This document shows positions 9,701-19,418 of a stretch of 37,213 bases of DNA, piece by piece (within the stretch, counting starts at the first letter, position 1; each line of letters opens with the position of its first letter). The position numbers and the translations under genes were made by a program. The notes below the pieces were generated by a model, which did not search any database, had not been told where the DNA came from, and saw only the letters and a program-made list of their open reading frames with translations. The DNA comes from a virus: IMG/VR virus record IMGVR_UViG_3300038566_000025, positions 1 to 37,213 of that record, one strand, 5' to 3'.

Positions 9701-12700
9701 TTGTATACCTTTCTGACCTTTTGCCGTCATACCACGAAGTTGATCAGGAATGCGTATAGACTTGCGACCCAGCTTGTCAGTACGTTCTTCACCGATCATC
9801 TCTTTCACGGTTGCATGGTCAAGTTTGATGTCACCATCACGAAGACGTGTAGCAGTCGAGTAAACTTTTTCACCGGCTAGACGACCCATCTCTTCATCAA
9901 CTAGGTCAGCTTTTTCTTCTTTCCACCACTGTTCAGTCTTACGGGTGATAGCAGCAATCATCTTGTCACGCAGTGTCTCAGACTGTACGTCCTTAACTTT
10001 ACCCTGACGCTTCTGATAGTCAGCGAATTCTTCAGCAGTCATACCAGCCATTGCAGCATCGGTGAACATTGGTTCAACACGTGCACGTGACTCAGCAGCA
10101 GCAATCTGTTCTTCAGTAGCAAGCAAACGGTCAAATACTTGACGCATCTCGTTGTCGAGTGTCACGTTCAAGTTACCACGGAATGCTTGATAAATCTGAG
10201 ACAACCAACGTGCAAAGGTTCTGAATGCGTTACGCAGTTCAATACTTGGTGCTTTACCTTCCATCAGGTAAGTCTCGAACCCACGAGCAAACTGTTCATG
10301 TACAGCACGACGAATTGCAGCATCTTTGTCACGGTTTCCTGAAGTACCGGTGTCAAGGTAGTTGATGACACTCGCTTCATTCACCGTCTGTTTTTCATCA
10401 GTAACACGTTCACCCTGCTTCAGTGGGTCAAAGTTACCGTTGAGGTTCTTAGTCGCTTCAGCAGCAACTTCTTTAGCATTGCGCTTGTACCAGTTGTTGA
10501 TGCTGTCATTCAACTCAGTACCTGACTGCACTTCCATCTCATACATGAAGTGAGCGAATTCGTGCAGGAATGTTGACAGGTCAGCAGATTCAGTCAGTCT
10601 GATGATACTGTTCTCAGGGTCGTAGTAACCACGAGCTTTACCGGTGTCAGGTTGATCTTGGAAAAGTAAACGTGTTTGTTTAGCAATTACTTCAGCACGT
10701 GAACCTTCAACATTAGGATCGTATCTGCGAATTTTTAAACCTTTCGATTTCAAAGTATCAACAGTTTTCTTTGATGCACTTTTAGGAACAATAGCGGTGT
10801 TGAACTCTGAAAAATCCATAGCACGTTGTACTTTAGCTTCAAAATACTCAGTTGGTAACGATGCTAAATATTTACCGAGTTCATCAATAATCTTTCTAGC
10901 TTCAGGACTATTACCGAATGCTTCACGTACACCAGATGGACCTTGTGTGATTGCTTCAGCAACATCACTACCATAGCCCCAACTGTCAGAATCGAACTTG
11001 TAATAAGGTTTCAATTCTTCTAATGCTTTTTCAAATTTCTCAGCAGCTTCGTCTTTAATCTTTGACATTTCATCTGATGAGATAATTTTATCACGTACAG
11101 CTTGCACCTTTTCTTTTGTAGACAGTTCATTAGCGTAACGTGAGCGAACTGACGCAACACCATAGTTAAAACCTTCACCGCCTTGCAATGTTCTTGTCAT
11201 CTCACGGACAACATTATTCAAAGTGTATTCAGCATACTTACGGTCACCTGCTGGTGTGTAGCCTTTAAATAGCTGACGTTTAACTAACATGTCAGCATAG
11301 GTTTCATTCATCCACTCTTTAAAGTCAGAACGTAGTTTCTTGTTCTGATTCTTCTTAGCCAAGTCTTCAGCAAATTTCTGTTGATCAAAACCTTCACGGA
11401 TTTTACGAACTTCATTTACCGCATCGGTGATCAGCTTCGGTTTAGGGGAAGTGAAATCTAATTCAAACTCACCTGATTCAACTAGCTCATCAGCATAACG
11501 CTTCTCAGCAAGACGCTTAGACATTAAACGGTTACCACGACTATAAACATCTGATACACGTTCATCACCTTTGAAATAAGCATAGCTACCGTTTGAACCT
11601 TCATCTGGTAACCAGCGTAGTTCTACACCTTCAGGTATTTTTACATTGAACCAATCTGCTGCAATATCCATTGCAAGTTCAGTTTCTGCTTCAGTAGGGT
11701 TATCACCGAGTATTGTGTCAATCTGCTTTTTATAGATGTCAGCAACAGCTTGTTTCAGTTGTTCACTTTCTGCTAAGTCAAAATTCTCAACACCTTCAAC
11801 TGCTTTCGATAACGGTGTTGCTTTAATCTTCTTCAGCTTAGGTGCTTTACCCACCGTGGTGAGCCAGTAGTTAAATACGTTATCTTTATCAAGGTCAGCT
11901 ATTTCCTGAACTTCATAGAACGGACGCAACCCTGTACCCTGGTTTGCTTGATCAACATCGTCACTCAGTTGACGCACTTTCTTCTGGTCCAGCTTATCAA
12001 CTGAACGTGGTTGTCTTGCACTATAAATATCAGCGTCGAATGTTCTGAAGGTAGGGTCATTCAAGACTTCAGGATCAGCAAGTAGGGTTATCTCACCGAA
12101 AGATTCAAAACCACCTACATCAAGGTTAGCAACAGCAATCGACGGTGCAGCCAGACCACCAAGGTCTTCAGCAGCAGCGATACCTGCTTCACTGATATTG
12201 TGAGCAACGAACAGGTTACGTGGGTCATCAATCACCGATTGCTCGAATACCTGTGGTGTAGCTGCTGCAAATGCTGCACCTTCTGCTGACAAATCGTCAG
12301 AATGTTCAACGGATTCAAAATCCTTACGTGCTTCAGCTAACAGTTCACTAGCATGACCTTGACGCTTGTGTTCATCTTTAGTTGCAGCATTAGCTATTGT
12401 TGCAGTTTTACCACCGTCTGTACTGGTGACTTGAACAAATGAAATTATCTCACCGTCTTTAGCTTTCACATATCGACGACTGATAAAGTTTTCATTAGGT
12501 GTAAACTGAGCATCTAGTTTAGAAACACCATCTTTATTGAATTTACCTGTCTCAGCTCCAATGCTTTGAGATTCACTTTTAACATTGAAATAGTCAGCAA
12601 AGTCCTGAGTCAACACCTGCTCACCTTCAAGACGTGCAAGCTCACCGGTCTGTGGTCCTTCAATAGTCAGACCTGCTGACTCATAGACTTCTTGAACACT

Positions 12701-14458
12701 GCGACCTGTACGACGTGCCTGAGCAGTAGCCCATGCAGGGACAATCTGTGCCATAGTTGAAGCGTTCTGTGGGTTCACCACACCAGTGTCAACCAGTTGG
12801 TCACGAACCTGTGTGTAAATCTCCTGCGCTTCAACGTACTCAGATGCGTTCTCATTTGCTTCATCAAGCAAAGTCTTCACATACTCCTGAGTCTCAATCT
12901 TGTGCTGTTCTTGACGGAATGGTGAAACTGTCTCAGCACTCATCGTCATGTGGTCACGTAACTCAGTGTATGCTTCAGTACCAGCAACATCACCCATGAA
13001 CTCATCAACAGGTATAGCGACATCTGCACCCGTCTGACGTGACTCACGCACAGCGTTATCAAGCGTCTTCAGTGCAGGGTCATTCTCAATCTGCTCACGT
13101 GTTTTACTTTGCAAATACAAAGCAGTTTGAACACCGTCAATGAACACTGTTGTACCATTCTCACCGTCTGCTTCACGCACGAATTGCTTGAATGACTCAA
13201 CATCACGCTCACGTAGTTTCGAGTTAACTGAATCAGCATTCAACTTATCAAGGTTACGCTGCTCAACAGTACCTTGTGCTTCAATCTGATTCTCAGTACC
13301 TGCAAGTTTCTCAATAGTTTTATTGACAGTAGTTGCAGCAGTTATCTGAGTACCACCAGCTACCACTGTTGCAATCGCAGTGACAGCTTGACGACGTAGC
13401 TGAATATTGACCATCTCTTCAACAGTTTGAGCATTTGCAAGTTCTTGATCTAAATCAAAAGCGTAAGAGTTAAGTGTCTGACCTAATGTAGCAAGTTGCT
13501 CAGTACCCATTTCCTGTACGATGAACTTTAATGCTTCTTTTTTCAAACCTGTACTTTTTCCGGTGAGAATACGTTCAAGTGTACCGGTGGGTAGCAACTC
13601 AGTACCAACTTCAATTGCTGCATCAATACCAGCATACCATCGAGCTTCTTCAGGTGTCAGACCTTCAGCACGACCTTCACCGTATGAACCTGAGAATGTC
13701 TGTGCACCAATGGTGAATAGTAAAGGTGCTGTACGACCACCTGATGCAACAGTAAGTGCAACACCAGGTAACATGTTAGCAAGTGACTCAACACCTGCAC
13801 GCACACCTTCTTGCACAATGTTCATGTCTTCAGGTGTTAATGCTTGACGTTCTTTCTGAAGTTGTTGAATTTCACCGATTAATTTATCACTGAATTCTTG
13901 TTTAGCTTCAGCAAGTTGCTCATCTGTTTCAATCCCGAAGGTAGTAGCAATTTCACGTGATAGACGTTGCGCTTCAAATTCCATACCGATAGGCATAGCA
14001 CTTGCTGGTATTAAATCATCAATACGGTTAGTCGTGGCTTCATTACCAGCCAGTAACAGACCACGACCTTGAATATCAAAACCTATACCGATGGTTTCAC
14101 CGATGTTATCAAACGTCTTTTCAATACCTTCAAGCAGGTTATCAACAACATCTTCTTGAGCAATGACAGCATTGTTCGGGTTATCGGTGAGGAATTTAGA
14201 AGTCTTCGGTGCACGCTTAGTCATACCTTCGAGGTTGATCTTGTCCAACTTCAGTTTATGTTGCACTTGATCAGGGTTAGATTGTACAGCGAATTCAGGT
14301 ACACCGGATTCCTTACTAAGATTGACTGTTTGAATGTATTGATCAGGGTTAACCTTAATCGCTTCAGACACAGTAGCATTCAACTGTGTCTGTTGTTGAT
14401 CTTCTTCATTTAACCCGAAACTACCTAGGTCAATCTTCTCAAGGTCTAAATCTGGCAT
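6767..14458 (-). CDS. Giant internal virion / ejection protein (gp16-like polyvalent protein)
   Basis: A 2563-residue protein filling a fifth of the window, in the position of T7 gp16, the core protein ejected with the DNA. No lytic transglycosylase motif was found. Segments seen: a hydrophobic stretch around 228-262; a GNAT-like region around 650-715 with KRQGHASELL at 698-707; a region near 745-815 (LFVAHNISEAG ... IYSARQP) known from phage and conjugative-element polyvalent proteins; a zincin-like HEFAH at 1299-1303 in STFLHEFAHFMYE; long charged helices from about 1400 to 1800; and a C-terminal part (2150-2450) like the large polyvalent protein domain 38, with a hydrophobic run FLFTIPVLFEMMM. 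It starts in a TAATG overlap with the preceding ejection gene. Domain names are from memory of families and need profile searches. Confidence 0.85.
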   Translation of the reverse strand: MPDLDLEKIDLGSFGLNEEDQQQTQLNATVSEAIKVNPDQYIQTVNLSKESGVPEFAVQSNPDQVQHKLKLDKINLEGMTKRAPKTSKFLTDNPNNAVIAQEDVVDNLLEGIEKTFDNIGETIGIGFDIQGRGLLLAGNEATTNRIDDLIPASAMPIGMEFEAQRLSREIATTFGIETDEQLAEAKQEFSDKLIGEIQQLQKERQALTPEDMNIVQEGVRAGVESLANMLPGVALTVASGGRTAPLLFTIGAQTFSGSYGEGRAEGLTPEEARWYAGIDAAIEVGTELLPTGTLERILTGKSTGLKKEALKFIVQEMGTEQLATLGQTLNSYAFDLDQELANAQTVEEMVNIQLRRQAVTAIATVVAGGTQITAATTVNKTIEKLAGTENQIEAQGTVEQRNLDKLNADSVNSKLRERDVESFKQFVREADGENGTTVFIDGVQTALYLQSKTREQIENDPALKTLDNAVRESRQTGADVAIPVDEFMGDVAGTEAYTELRDHMTMSAETVSPFRQEQHKIETQEYVKTLLDEANENASEYVEAQEIYTQVRDQLVDTGVVNPQNASTMAQIVPAWATAQARRTGRSVQEVYESAGLTIEGPQTGELARLEGEQVLTQDFADYFNVKSESQSIGAETGKFNKDGVSKLDAQFTPNENFISRRYVKAKDGEIISFVQVTSTDGGKTATIANAATKDEHKRQGHASELLAEARKDFESVEHSDDLSAEGAAFAAATPQVFEQSVIDDPRNLFVAHNISEAGIAAAEDLGGLAAPSIAVANLDVGGFESFGEITLLADPEVLNDPTFRTFDADIYSARQPRSVDKLDQKKVRQLSDDVDQANQGTGLRPFYEVQEIADLDKDNVFNYWLTTVGKAPKLKKIKATPLSKAVEGVENFDLAESEQLKQAVADIYKKQIDTILGDNPTEAETELAMDIAADWFNVKIPEGVELRWLPDEGSNGSYAYFKGDERVSDVYSRGNRLMSKRLAEKRYADELVESGEFELDFTSPKPKLITDAVNEVRKIREGFDQQKFAEDLAKKNQNKKLRSDFKEWMNETYADMLVKRQLFKGYTPAGDRKYAEYTLNNVVREMTRTLQGGEGFNYGVASVRSRYANELSTKEKVQAVRDKIISSDEMSKIKDEAAEKFEKALEELKPYYKFDSDSWGYGSDVAEAITQGPSGVREAFGNSPEARKIIDELGKYLASLPTEYFEAKVQRAMDFSEFNTAIVPKSASKKTVDTLKSKGLKIRRYDPNVEGSRAEVIAKQTRLLFQDQPDTGKARGYYDPENSIIRLTESADLSTFLHEFAHFMYEMEVQSGTELNDSINNWYKRNAKEVAAEATKNLNGNFDPLKQGERVTDEKQTVNEASVINYLDTGTSGNRDKDAAIRRAVHEQFARGFETYLMEGKAPSIELRNAFRTFARWLSQIYQAFRGNLNVTLDNEMRQVFDRLLATEEQIAAAESRARVEPMFTDAAMAGMTAEEFADYQKRQGKVKDVQSETLRDKMIAAITRKTEQWWKEEKADLVDEEMGRLAGEKVYSTATRLRDGDIKLDHATVKEMIGEERTDKLGRKSIRIPDQLRGMTAKGQKGIQPDEAAAFFGYNSGAEMLNDLTTAPSMRETAEANAESRMTERHGDPFTDGTIERLADEAVQNEERGKLILHELKMLARGTNQRTIDRQTMKSVAEERIGQLSFREIHPGKYRKAEIRAAQEAARMLAEGNKEGAAQAKARQALNYYLGMAATEAKNNTVKIVDRMGRYSKKKVREEIQKAEGGYWEQITKILDRFEFRKTASLAQVDQLNQDINTWSKERMDVHGDGLVLHNAVLNESYVTHWKNVAYSDLQGIDDSVRNIEHVARYSNKLTRMGEEIEYNKLVEKLVATAAETGTGRFKKSASTADDLSWIERKGRWAMAQMTKIPYMMSWMDGVERVGTWFTTFSQPMTDAYNAELELFEEVGKPVIDMIQNRSKEDMKRHNTTFFIPEIKGTANGTHTGNLKGHEIIAVALNTGNEGNLKKMLLGEGWAKEDGNDINLQNARLQAVLKHMTESDWQMVQKIWDQIDILYPKLAEVYRRTTGLVPPKVEATPVETPYGTFKGGYYPVKYDPTRDNKAAEFEERKDAEVGSMFASNASIQASVNTGSTNERTGYYAPIHLTLNVVPNHIQETIHYITHHDAVREVNRLLRDPRIKDAVTEKLGPEEFAQLKPWLNDIAKDGRNAPNKSIVDAMFNRLRLGTTLGVMGFKASTGIIQISGLSNTIAEVGMKPVMQSMRTILGSVDSMRSAWEFANEKSKVLKHRTKTMDRELMNAMQQLESKRGVFAAIQEASMKHIALIQTYMVDLPSWHAAYIKELSESGDEKKAFQYADWVIENVQGSGVTKDMAGLMRNQTKTHTIFTMFMTFFSALWNLQRDLVKGAKTGKYSTTTVAAKAMFLFTIPVLFEMMMRGEFAKDDQEPEELLQETLTKVALYPIASIPFVRDAANGLFSGYQYNASPVTSIVEQGLQGLKGGGKAVLTDDELTKSQAKSISKLLGAGLGVPGTGQAWASGEHLYDVIAEGEDFTMHQFLFGPEHK

Positions 14459-16089
14459 TATTCACTCGCTTGTCGTTGAGCCTTAATCAAGTTGTCAGCA
14501 GTTACAGGTATTCCATTATCACGCAAGAATTTACTCAACACTCTTACGTTCTCAGGTGGTATGTCTGTGACATTTTGTTCTACATCTGGTGCTAAGAAAT
14601 CAACACCGAATGCACTACGCTCAATAGTAACCCCTCTTGTTAAATCTGACAACACATCAGTAAATTCTTGGGAATTCAACTGTCCACCTTTCTGCTGCTC
14701 ACGGAATTTAACTTCACCGTCAAGCAGGTCATAAAAAGCATCAGCTTGTTTACGCTTATCATCGTTCCACTTGTTCTTCTTACCAAGTATCTGTTCAACA
14801 GCAGCAGTAGTCTGAGAACTACGTGTACGACCTATCTGATGATCAATCTTGTCAGCAGATGAACCTGTACCACCTGCACTTTTAACAGCACTCACCAGAG
14901 ATTTACGTTCAGCAGGTGCAAGCTGGTGGAAGTGTTCATTAGGGTTAACTTTAGCAAGTTCAGCTTTAGGTAATGTCATCAATTCAGAATAAACATTCCA
15001 ATCGGTGATCACTGCTTTACCTTCTTCAATACTGCGTTTCTGTTTAGCGGTCAGACGTTCCCAACCTTCAGGATCTTCAGCTTGATAAGTTTCAGCACTT
15101 CCACCGTTGATAATGTGAGATTCAGCAGCTTCATACGCTTCCGTCTGTGCTTCATTCTCAGCTTTCTTCTTCAACTCAAACTGACGCATTGCTTCAGTCA
15201 TTGTTTTCTTACGAAGTTCAGGATCTTCAATTTTATTTACTTCCTGACGAATATCTTCACGATCATCATAAGTATCAACCAGTTTAGTACCGGTGAGAAT
15301 CGCTTGTTGAGAATCAGCCTGAATTTTCTCTGCTTTTTGTTTAGCTGCAATATCTTTTTCAAGTTTCAGCTTATCAGGTCCTTCTAATCTATCACCATGT
15401 TTGTCCAACATCTGTTGACCTTCAGCAGCACTATTACCTGTGGCTGCTGTGATAGCTGCTTTAGCAAAAGATGAGTCATAAGTCTGCAACCGTTCAGCAG
15501 TTGCTTCAGGACCAATACCTTCAAGTTCAGCAGCATCAATCACCGCTTGACGACCTAGTGCATTTTGCACCGCTAATTGATCAGGTTGATTCCAATACAA
15601 TGAAGCATTCTCAACGGTGTTCTCTACTTGTGATCGAATAGTGGCAACTTCCCACGCTTTCAACCCTTTAGCTGAGTGACGCGCAATATCTGCTTGACCA
15701 CGTGTAATATGAACATCTGCTGACTTATCAAACATTCGTTTAGCATTTTCATTCAGACCATCACCGTACTGCTGCTTTAGCTTTGCAAGTGCATCATTTG
15801 CAGCAGTAGCGTTATCAAAGGCATTCTTACCCTGTGTATTGAAGTAACCGTTTTCAGGATTAAAGAATAAATTGTTTTTGTCACGCTCAAATGCCACTAA
15901 TGCTTCTTCAGCAGATGTGGTATCAATACGCTGCTTAACTTCAACACCAGCTTGTGCTACTTGAGCAAGACCTTGAGCAGCTTGAATGTTTGAACGGAAT
16001 ACAGCATTACCTGCTGACGCATCCGCACGTGGTTGACTAACAACCTGAGTAAGTACCTGATTACCTTCATACTGTGCGACTTTAGGCAT
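14458..16089 (-). CDS. Internal virion protein, gp15-like
   Basis: A 543-residue, highly charged and mostly helical protein with alanine- and glutamine-rich segments (for example AAQGLAQVAQAGVEVKQRI near the start and long K/E-rich helices at 240-340). No enzyme motif or membrane segment is visible. It lies between the gp14-like and the giant gp16-like genes, overlapping each by one base (TAATG), which is the order of the T7 core proteins gp14-gp15-gp16. By position and composition it is the gp15 analogue, part of the ejected trans-envelope tube. Sequence resemblance to T7 gp15 itself cannot be judged by eye. Confidence 0.72.
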   Translation of the reverse strand: MPKVAQYEGNQVLTQVVSQPRADASAGNAVFRSNIQAAQGLAQVAQAGVEVKQRIDTTSAEEALVAFERDKNNLFFNPENGYFNTQGKNAFDNATAANDALAKLKQQYGDGLNENAKRMFDKSADVHITRGQADIARHSAKGLKAWEVATIRSQVENTVENASLYWNQPDQLAVQNALGRQAVIDAAELEGIGPEATAERLQTYDSSFAKAAITAATGNSAAEGQQMLDKHGDRLEGPDKLKLEKDIAAKQKAEKIQADSQQAILTGTKLVDTYDDREDIRQEVNKIEDPELRKKTMTEAMRQFELKKKAENEAQTEAYEAAESHIINGGSAETYQAEDPEGWERLTAKQKRSIEEGKAVITDWNVYSELMTLPKAELAKVNPNEHFHQLAPAERKSLVSAVKSAGGTGSSADKIDHQIGRTRSSQTTAAVEQILGKKNKWNDDKRKQADAFYDLLDGEVKFREQQKGGQLNSQEFTDVLSDLTRGVTIERSAFGVDFLAPDVEQNVTDIPPENVRVLSKFLRDNGIPVTADNLIKAQRQASE

Positions 16090-16634
16090 TATGCAATACT
16101 CCCAACACTAGGCTGATTCACGTTAGTTGGTGTACCAGCTAATGCAGCACTTTCTGGTGTGAACCATTTATCAGCCACACCTGTACCTAACACAGTGCTT
16201 GCACCTTGTAACAATGTACCAGTTGCTGCACCACGACCTGCTTGTTCAGCAAATTCCCCTTGTGACTGAGTGAGTTCAGCACCAGTTTCAAGTGATGCAG
16301 CTCGATTTTCAAAATTGCTACGAATACGCAGTGCATCGGCTTCACCCATTGCTTGAGTTTGTTGTTGTAAATCCAACGCTGAACCTGATGATAAATCGAT
16401 ATTAGCTGCACCCAGTTGTGCACGCTGTTTCGACATCAGTTCAGCAACCTTTCGCCGGTGAATGTTCTCCTGCTCGACACCAGCGTTACGTGTTTCTTCA
16501 GCTTCATTCTCAGCAACAGCAGCATTGTACTCAGCAACACTTTTCTGATACTTACCTTGTTTAATTTGTTGGTCAGCAGTAAATGCAGCCGATACCACTG
16601 CAACTGCTGCCATTATCGTAGTCGGTTCACACAT
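16089..16634 (-). CDS. Internal virion protein, gp14-like
   Basis: A 181-residue protein beginning MCEPTTIMAAVAVVSAAFTA, the cysteine-proline start and short hydrophobic N terminus seen in many podovirus gp14-type proteins. It continues as an alanine/glutamine/glutamate-rich helix (residues 20-130) and a glycine-rich end. In T7, gp14 is the first ejected core protein and enters the outer membrane. GAGGGG lies seven bases before the ATG, and the gene overlaps the previous one by eight bases. The next gene, the gp15 analogue, starts in the stop codon. Role inferred from start motif and order. Confidence 0.75.
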   Translation of the reverse strand: MCEPTTIMAAVAVVSAAFTADQQIKQGKYQKSVAEYNAAVAENEAEETRNAGVEQENIHRRKVAELMSKQRAQLGAANIDLSSGSALDLQQQTQAMGEADALRIRSNFENRAASLETGAELTQSQGEFAEQAGRGAATGTLLQGASTVLGTGVADKWFTPESAALAGTPTNVNQPSVGSIA

Positions 16635-17094
16635 TAGTTGACCCCTCTAAATGAAATCGATGGAACAGTTCATCATCAGGACCATGAGGTATAGGTTCTT
16701 CAATTGTGAACCCTAACCATTTAAGCCACGCAATACTGTTCTTGTTCTTACTATGCACCATGTTACACAAACGTGGACATATAGTCAGCATCTCATCGAT
16801 CACCGGTTTAGTTTGACGGAAGAATTCTCTTTTGTATTTCATTGCTCTATTAGCGCCAAGCATCCACACAACACCGCTACCGGTTAACACGTCACGTTTG
16901 ACAAGACCAATCATCACGAGTGGTTCATTGTTGCACATTGCCACGGTTGCAAAGTCAGATAATTCCCAACCTTTCATCATCGACTCTAAAGGTGTGTGGT
17001 GGTTTGAGGCCCACACTTCATCAATGTCAGCCTGACGCATGTCTGATGCAATGGACTCAACCATCTCAACTGTCGGTCTTACAAACTCAATCAT
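16627..17094 (-). CDS. GNAT-fold protein, T7 gp13-like
   Basis: A 155-residue protein with the look of the T7 gp13 / DUF2833 family, which has an acetyltransferase-like fold. Supporting points are VRPTVEMVESIASDMRQAD at the start, the central strand VVWMLGANRAM, the helix FFRQTKPVIDEML, and the classic GNAT C-terminal pattern NSIAWLKWLGFTIEEPIPHG. A clear acetyl-CoA loop (R/QxxGxG/A) is not visible, so it may be a structural or assembly factor rather than an enzyme. It starts in a TAATG overlap with the tail tube B gene and precedes gp14-like, the same order as in T7. Confidence 0.82.
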   Translation of the reverse strand: MIEFVRPTVEMVESIASDMRQADIDEVWASNHHTPLESMMKGWELSDFATVAMCNNEPLVMIGLVKRDVLTGSGVVWMLGANRAMKYKREFFRQTKPVIDEMLTICPRLCNMVHSKNKNSIAWLKWLGFTIEEPIPHGPDDELFHRFHLEGSTNV

Positions 17095-19415
17095 TAGTTA
17101 CCACCTACATCAATCTGAGGTATTACAGCAAGTATAGCCATAGGTAACGGTGCACGTTGTTCAATACGAAGACCGCCACCTTTTGACCATTGAGGTTGAA
17201 TAAATAAATCAGCTTTGTAAGTCTTCAGTGCAATAGGATCGTAATTATCATCGTCGAAACGTGGTTTAATTTCACTCATTACCGGTTCACCATTGTTATC
17301 TTTACGTGGACCAACCCAACCGCCACGAGAACCTTCAACCTCAAGTGTAACCTTTGACACCGATACAGATTGCGCTTTAACAGTCTGACTTGCTGAAGCA
17401 GTATCAATATCAAGTGTTTCAATACGTGGTGTGTAACTTAAACCTACATGAACCTTTGACGCAGCACGCACAAGTGTAATTTGACCACCTGATACAACTT
17501 GATCTGGTACAGTGTAACCATCAGTTAAGATAGTCACAGTTTCACCTTCAAGATGGTCAAGACCACTGATTACTGTTGCAGGTGCACCGTTGTAAGTCAG
17601 ACCTGAATCAACATAGAAACAATCTTCAGCATTCACTGATTCACGTGGTTCAAGTCGCTCAACATATCGAACATCTGAACCATTGATTGTGCGTTTGACA
17701 ATTACATAAACAGCGTCACGCTCACCTTCAGTCACAGTTGCAACATCTTCAAATTCACCTTGAGTAGTATGTTGATGCCAACCCCATACCTGGTGTTCAC
17801 GTTGATAAGTTAAACCCAGTAACACACCATCATCACGAACACACCACACGATACTATAAGGTTCAGCAGCATAAGCCATTGCTGTGATCTGTTTACCTTC
17901 AAAAAGATGTTCAGACATCAGCGACAAGTCACTTCCTGTGTATTTGTCGCTACTGAACTCGTAACCTAAATCACGAAGACGTGCACCTTTTTCTTGAAGG
18001 TATAAAGCTGTACTGTTGATCACTATCGGTGGGACGATTGAAGCACCGTTATATGACTGAATACGGACACCGATAGTTGAAGGTGTCAACACTCGATCCT
18101 GCCCTTCAGTAAGAATCCACTCACCACCAGATGTCAGCATGATTAGTGAATCAAGTGGTAATAGATGACGTATCTCGTTAACTTGTCGTGCTGCAATAGT
18201 AAATGTCACAGCGTCATCATCACGAGCAGGGTTAGATACTCTCAATGAATTGAAATTATTTACTTGAGTACCGAAGACTGCTTGTGGTTCATTGTTCGTG
18301 TTAGCAAACATTTGACGCTGTTGGTAATAAGTCACAGCAGATGGTTTATTGTCAGCACCATTAAAAGGTTGTCTATCCTGTGGTGGTGCATCACTGGTGA
18401 TAGGTGCAATGTTATAATCATCAAATGAATTGTTATTACTGTCACCAATCCATCCATAAATACCAGTACCCAGTGAAGGGTCTTTGTAGACACGATAATA
18501 CTCAGCTTCAGGTACAGTGTCCCAGGTTAAACGGACACCACCAGTCTGTGACAATGATTTAGTTGTGATACTTGTTTCAGCAGACGCTAGTGATTCAGTA
18601 CCAGCAGCATCAACCGCTGTGACTACATAAGCATACGTTTTGTCAAAGTCACCGAAACCATCACCGATAGTTGTAGCACCGTTCTGACGACTTGCTATAC
18701 CACCTGATGAGTAAATACCATAACTGGTTGAGTCAACACCGTTCAGTTCAAATGTATCAGGTGTCAGCACTGTGATGATATACGAGTTACCGTTGACCTC
18801 AGTCATACCCGATACACCACTGATTGAAATCAAGTTACCTGTGACAAAACCATGAGCTGTTGCAGTGACTACAGCAGGGTTTGCGTTGCTGATACCTGTG
18901 ATAGTTTTATCGATTGAACCTGTACTAAATGACGGACTAGGTACAGTAGGTGTATAGTCAATGACAGTTAATGTCCAGTTGTCATCTGCTAAACGATTCA
19001 GGTTACGTGGGTCATGATCAGGGTGAACAATTGTCAACACATCAGCGTTCTGTGTGAACCCTAAACGTGGTAACTCTTCTTCTGTGTACGGTGTAGCAAG
19101 TTCAAATATATCAGGACCACCACCTGCTAACACGAAACCGCCATTTTTGATCACACGAACTTTCAGATGCTCGAATACAAGAATGTAAGTTTGTTCAGTG
19201 TTAAAACTAAAAGGAATCAGACGACCTTTACGAGTTGAGTCATCAAGTTCACCGACGAACTTGAAACCAGGACGTGAGTAAACACCGCCTTGTGCACGCA
19301 CAAAAAAGTTTTCACATTTATTCAGACCTGTAGCATATTTGATTAAATCAGCACGTGATTGTAACGCTGGCGCAATCTCACCAGATGTAAAGCTACGTTG
19401 TGTAGTTTGTGGCAT
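17094..19415 (-). CDS. Tail nozzle / tail tubular protein B-like, with FCCH and Fn3-like inserts
   Basis: A 773-residue tail protein. The start (TTQRSFTSGEIAPALQSRADL ... Y..GL..CENFFV..QGGVYSRPG, residues 4-50) is the signature of the nozzle/stabilisation proteins of epsilon15- and BPP-1-type phages, analogous to T7 gp12. Two inserts interrupt the body. Residues 173-240 (ITGISNANPAVVTATAHGF ... GVSGMTEVNG) resemble the FCCH domain of ubiquitin E1, a fold often borrowed by phage tails. Residues 258-340 (YAYVVTAVDAAGTES ... VRLTWDTVPEAEYYRVY) resemble fibronectin type III. The nozzle body continues to the C terminus. AGGA lies eight bases before the ATG. It follows the gp11-like gene directly, as expected for proteins that assemble together. 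Confidence 0.85.
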   Translation of the reverse strand: MPQTTQRSFTSGEIAPALQSRADLIKYATGLNKCENFFVRAQGGVYSRPGFKFVGELDDSTRKGRLIPFSFNTEQTYILVFEHLKVRVIKNGGFVLAGGGPDIFELATPYTEEELPRLGFTQNADVLTIVHPDHDPRNLNRLADDNWTLTVIDYTPTVPSPSFSTGSIDKTITGISNANPAVVTATAHGFVTGNLISISGVSGMTEVNGNSYIITVLTPDTFELNGVDSTSYGIYSSGGIASRQNGATTIGDGFGDFDKTYAYVVTAVDAAGTESLASAETSITTKSLSQTGGVRLTWDTVPEAEYYRVYKDPSLGTGIYGWIGDSNNNSFDDYNIAPITSDAPPQDRQPFNGADNKPSAVTYYQQRQMFANTNNEPQAVFGTQVNNFNSLRVSNPARDDDAVTFTIAARQVNEIRHLLPLDSLIMLTSGGEWILTEGQDRVLTPSTIGVRIQSYNGASIVPPIVINSTALYLQEKGARLRDLGYEFSSDKYTGSDLSLMSEHLFEGKQITAMAYAAEPYSIVWCVRDDGVLLGLTYQREHQVWGWHQHTTQGEFEDVATVTEGERDAVYVIVKRTINGSDVRYVERLEPRESVNAEDCFYVDSGLTYNGAPATVISGLDHLEGETVTILTDGYTVPDQVVSGGQITLVRAASKVHVGLSYTPRIETLDIDTASASQTVKAQSVSVSKVTLEVEGSRGGWVGPRKDNNGEPVMSEIKPRFDDDNYDPIALKTYKADLFIQPQWSKGGGLRIEQRAPLPMAILAVIPQIDVGGN

Positions 19416-19418
19416 AAT

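Noticed and set aside
13521-13847. 108-residue plus-strand frame opposite the giant ejection protein
   Set aside because: Antisense shadow, no supporting start site or neighbours on that strand.
16627-17094. Active acetyltransferase call for the gp13-like protein
   Set aside because: GNAT-like layout is visible, but the acetyl-CoA loop motif is not, so only the fold-level call is kept.
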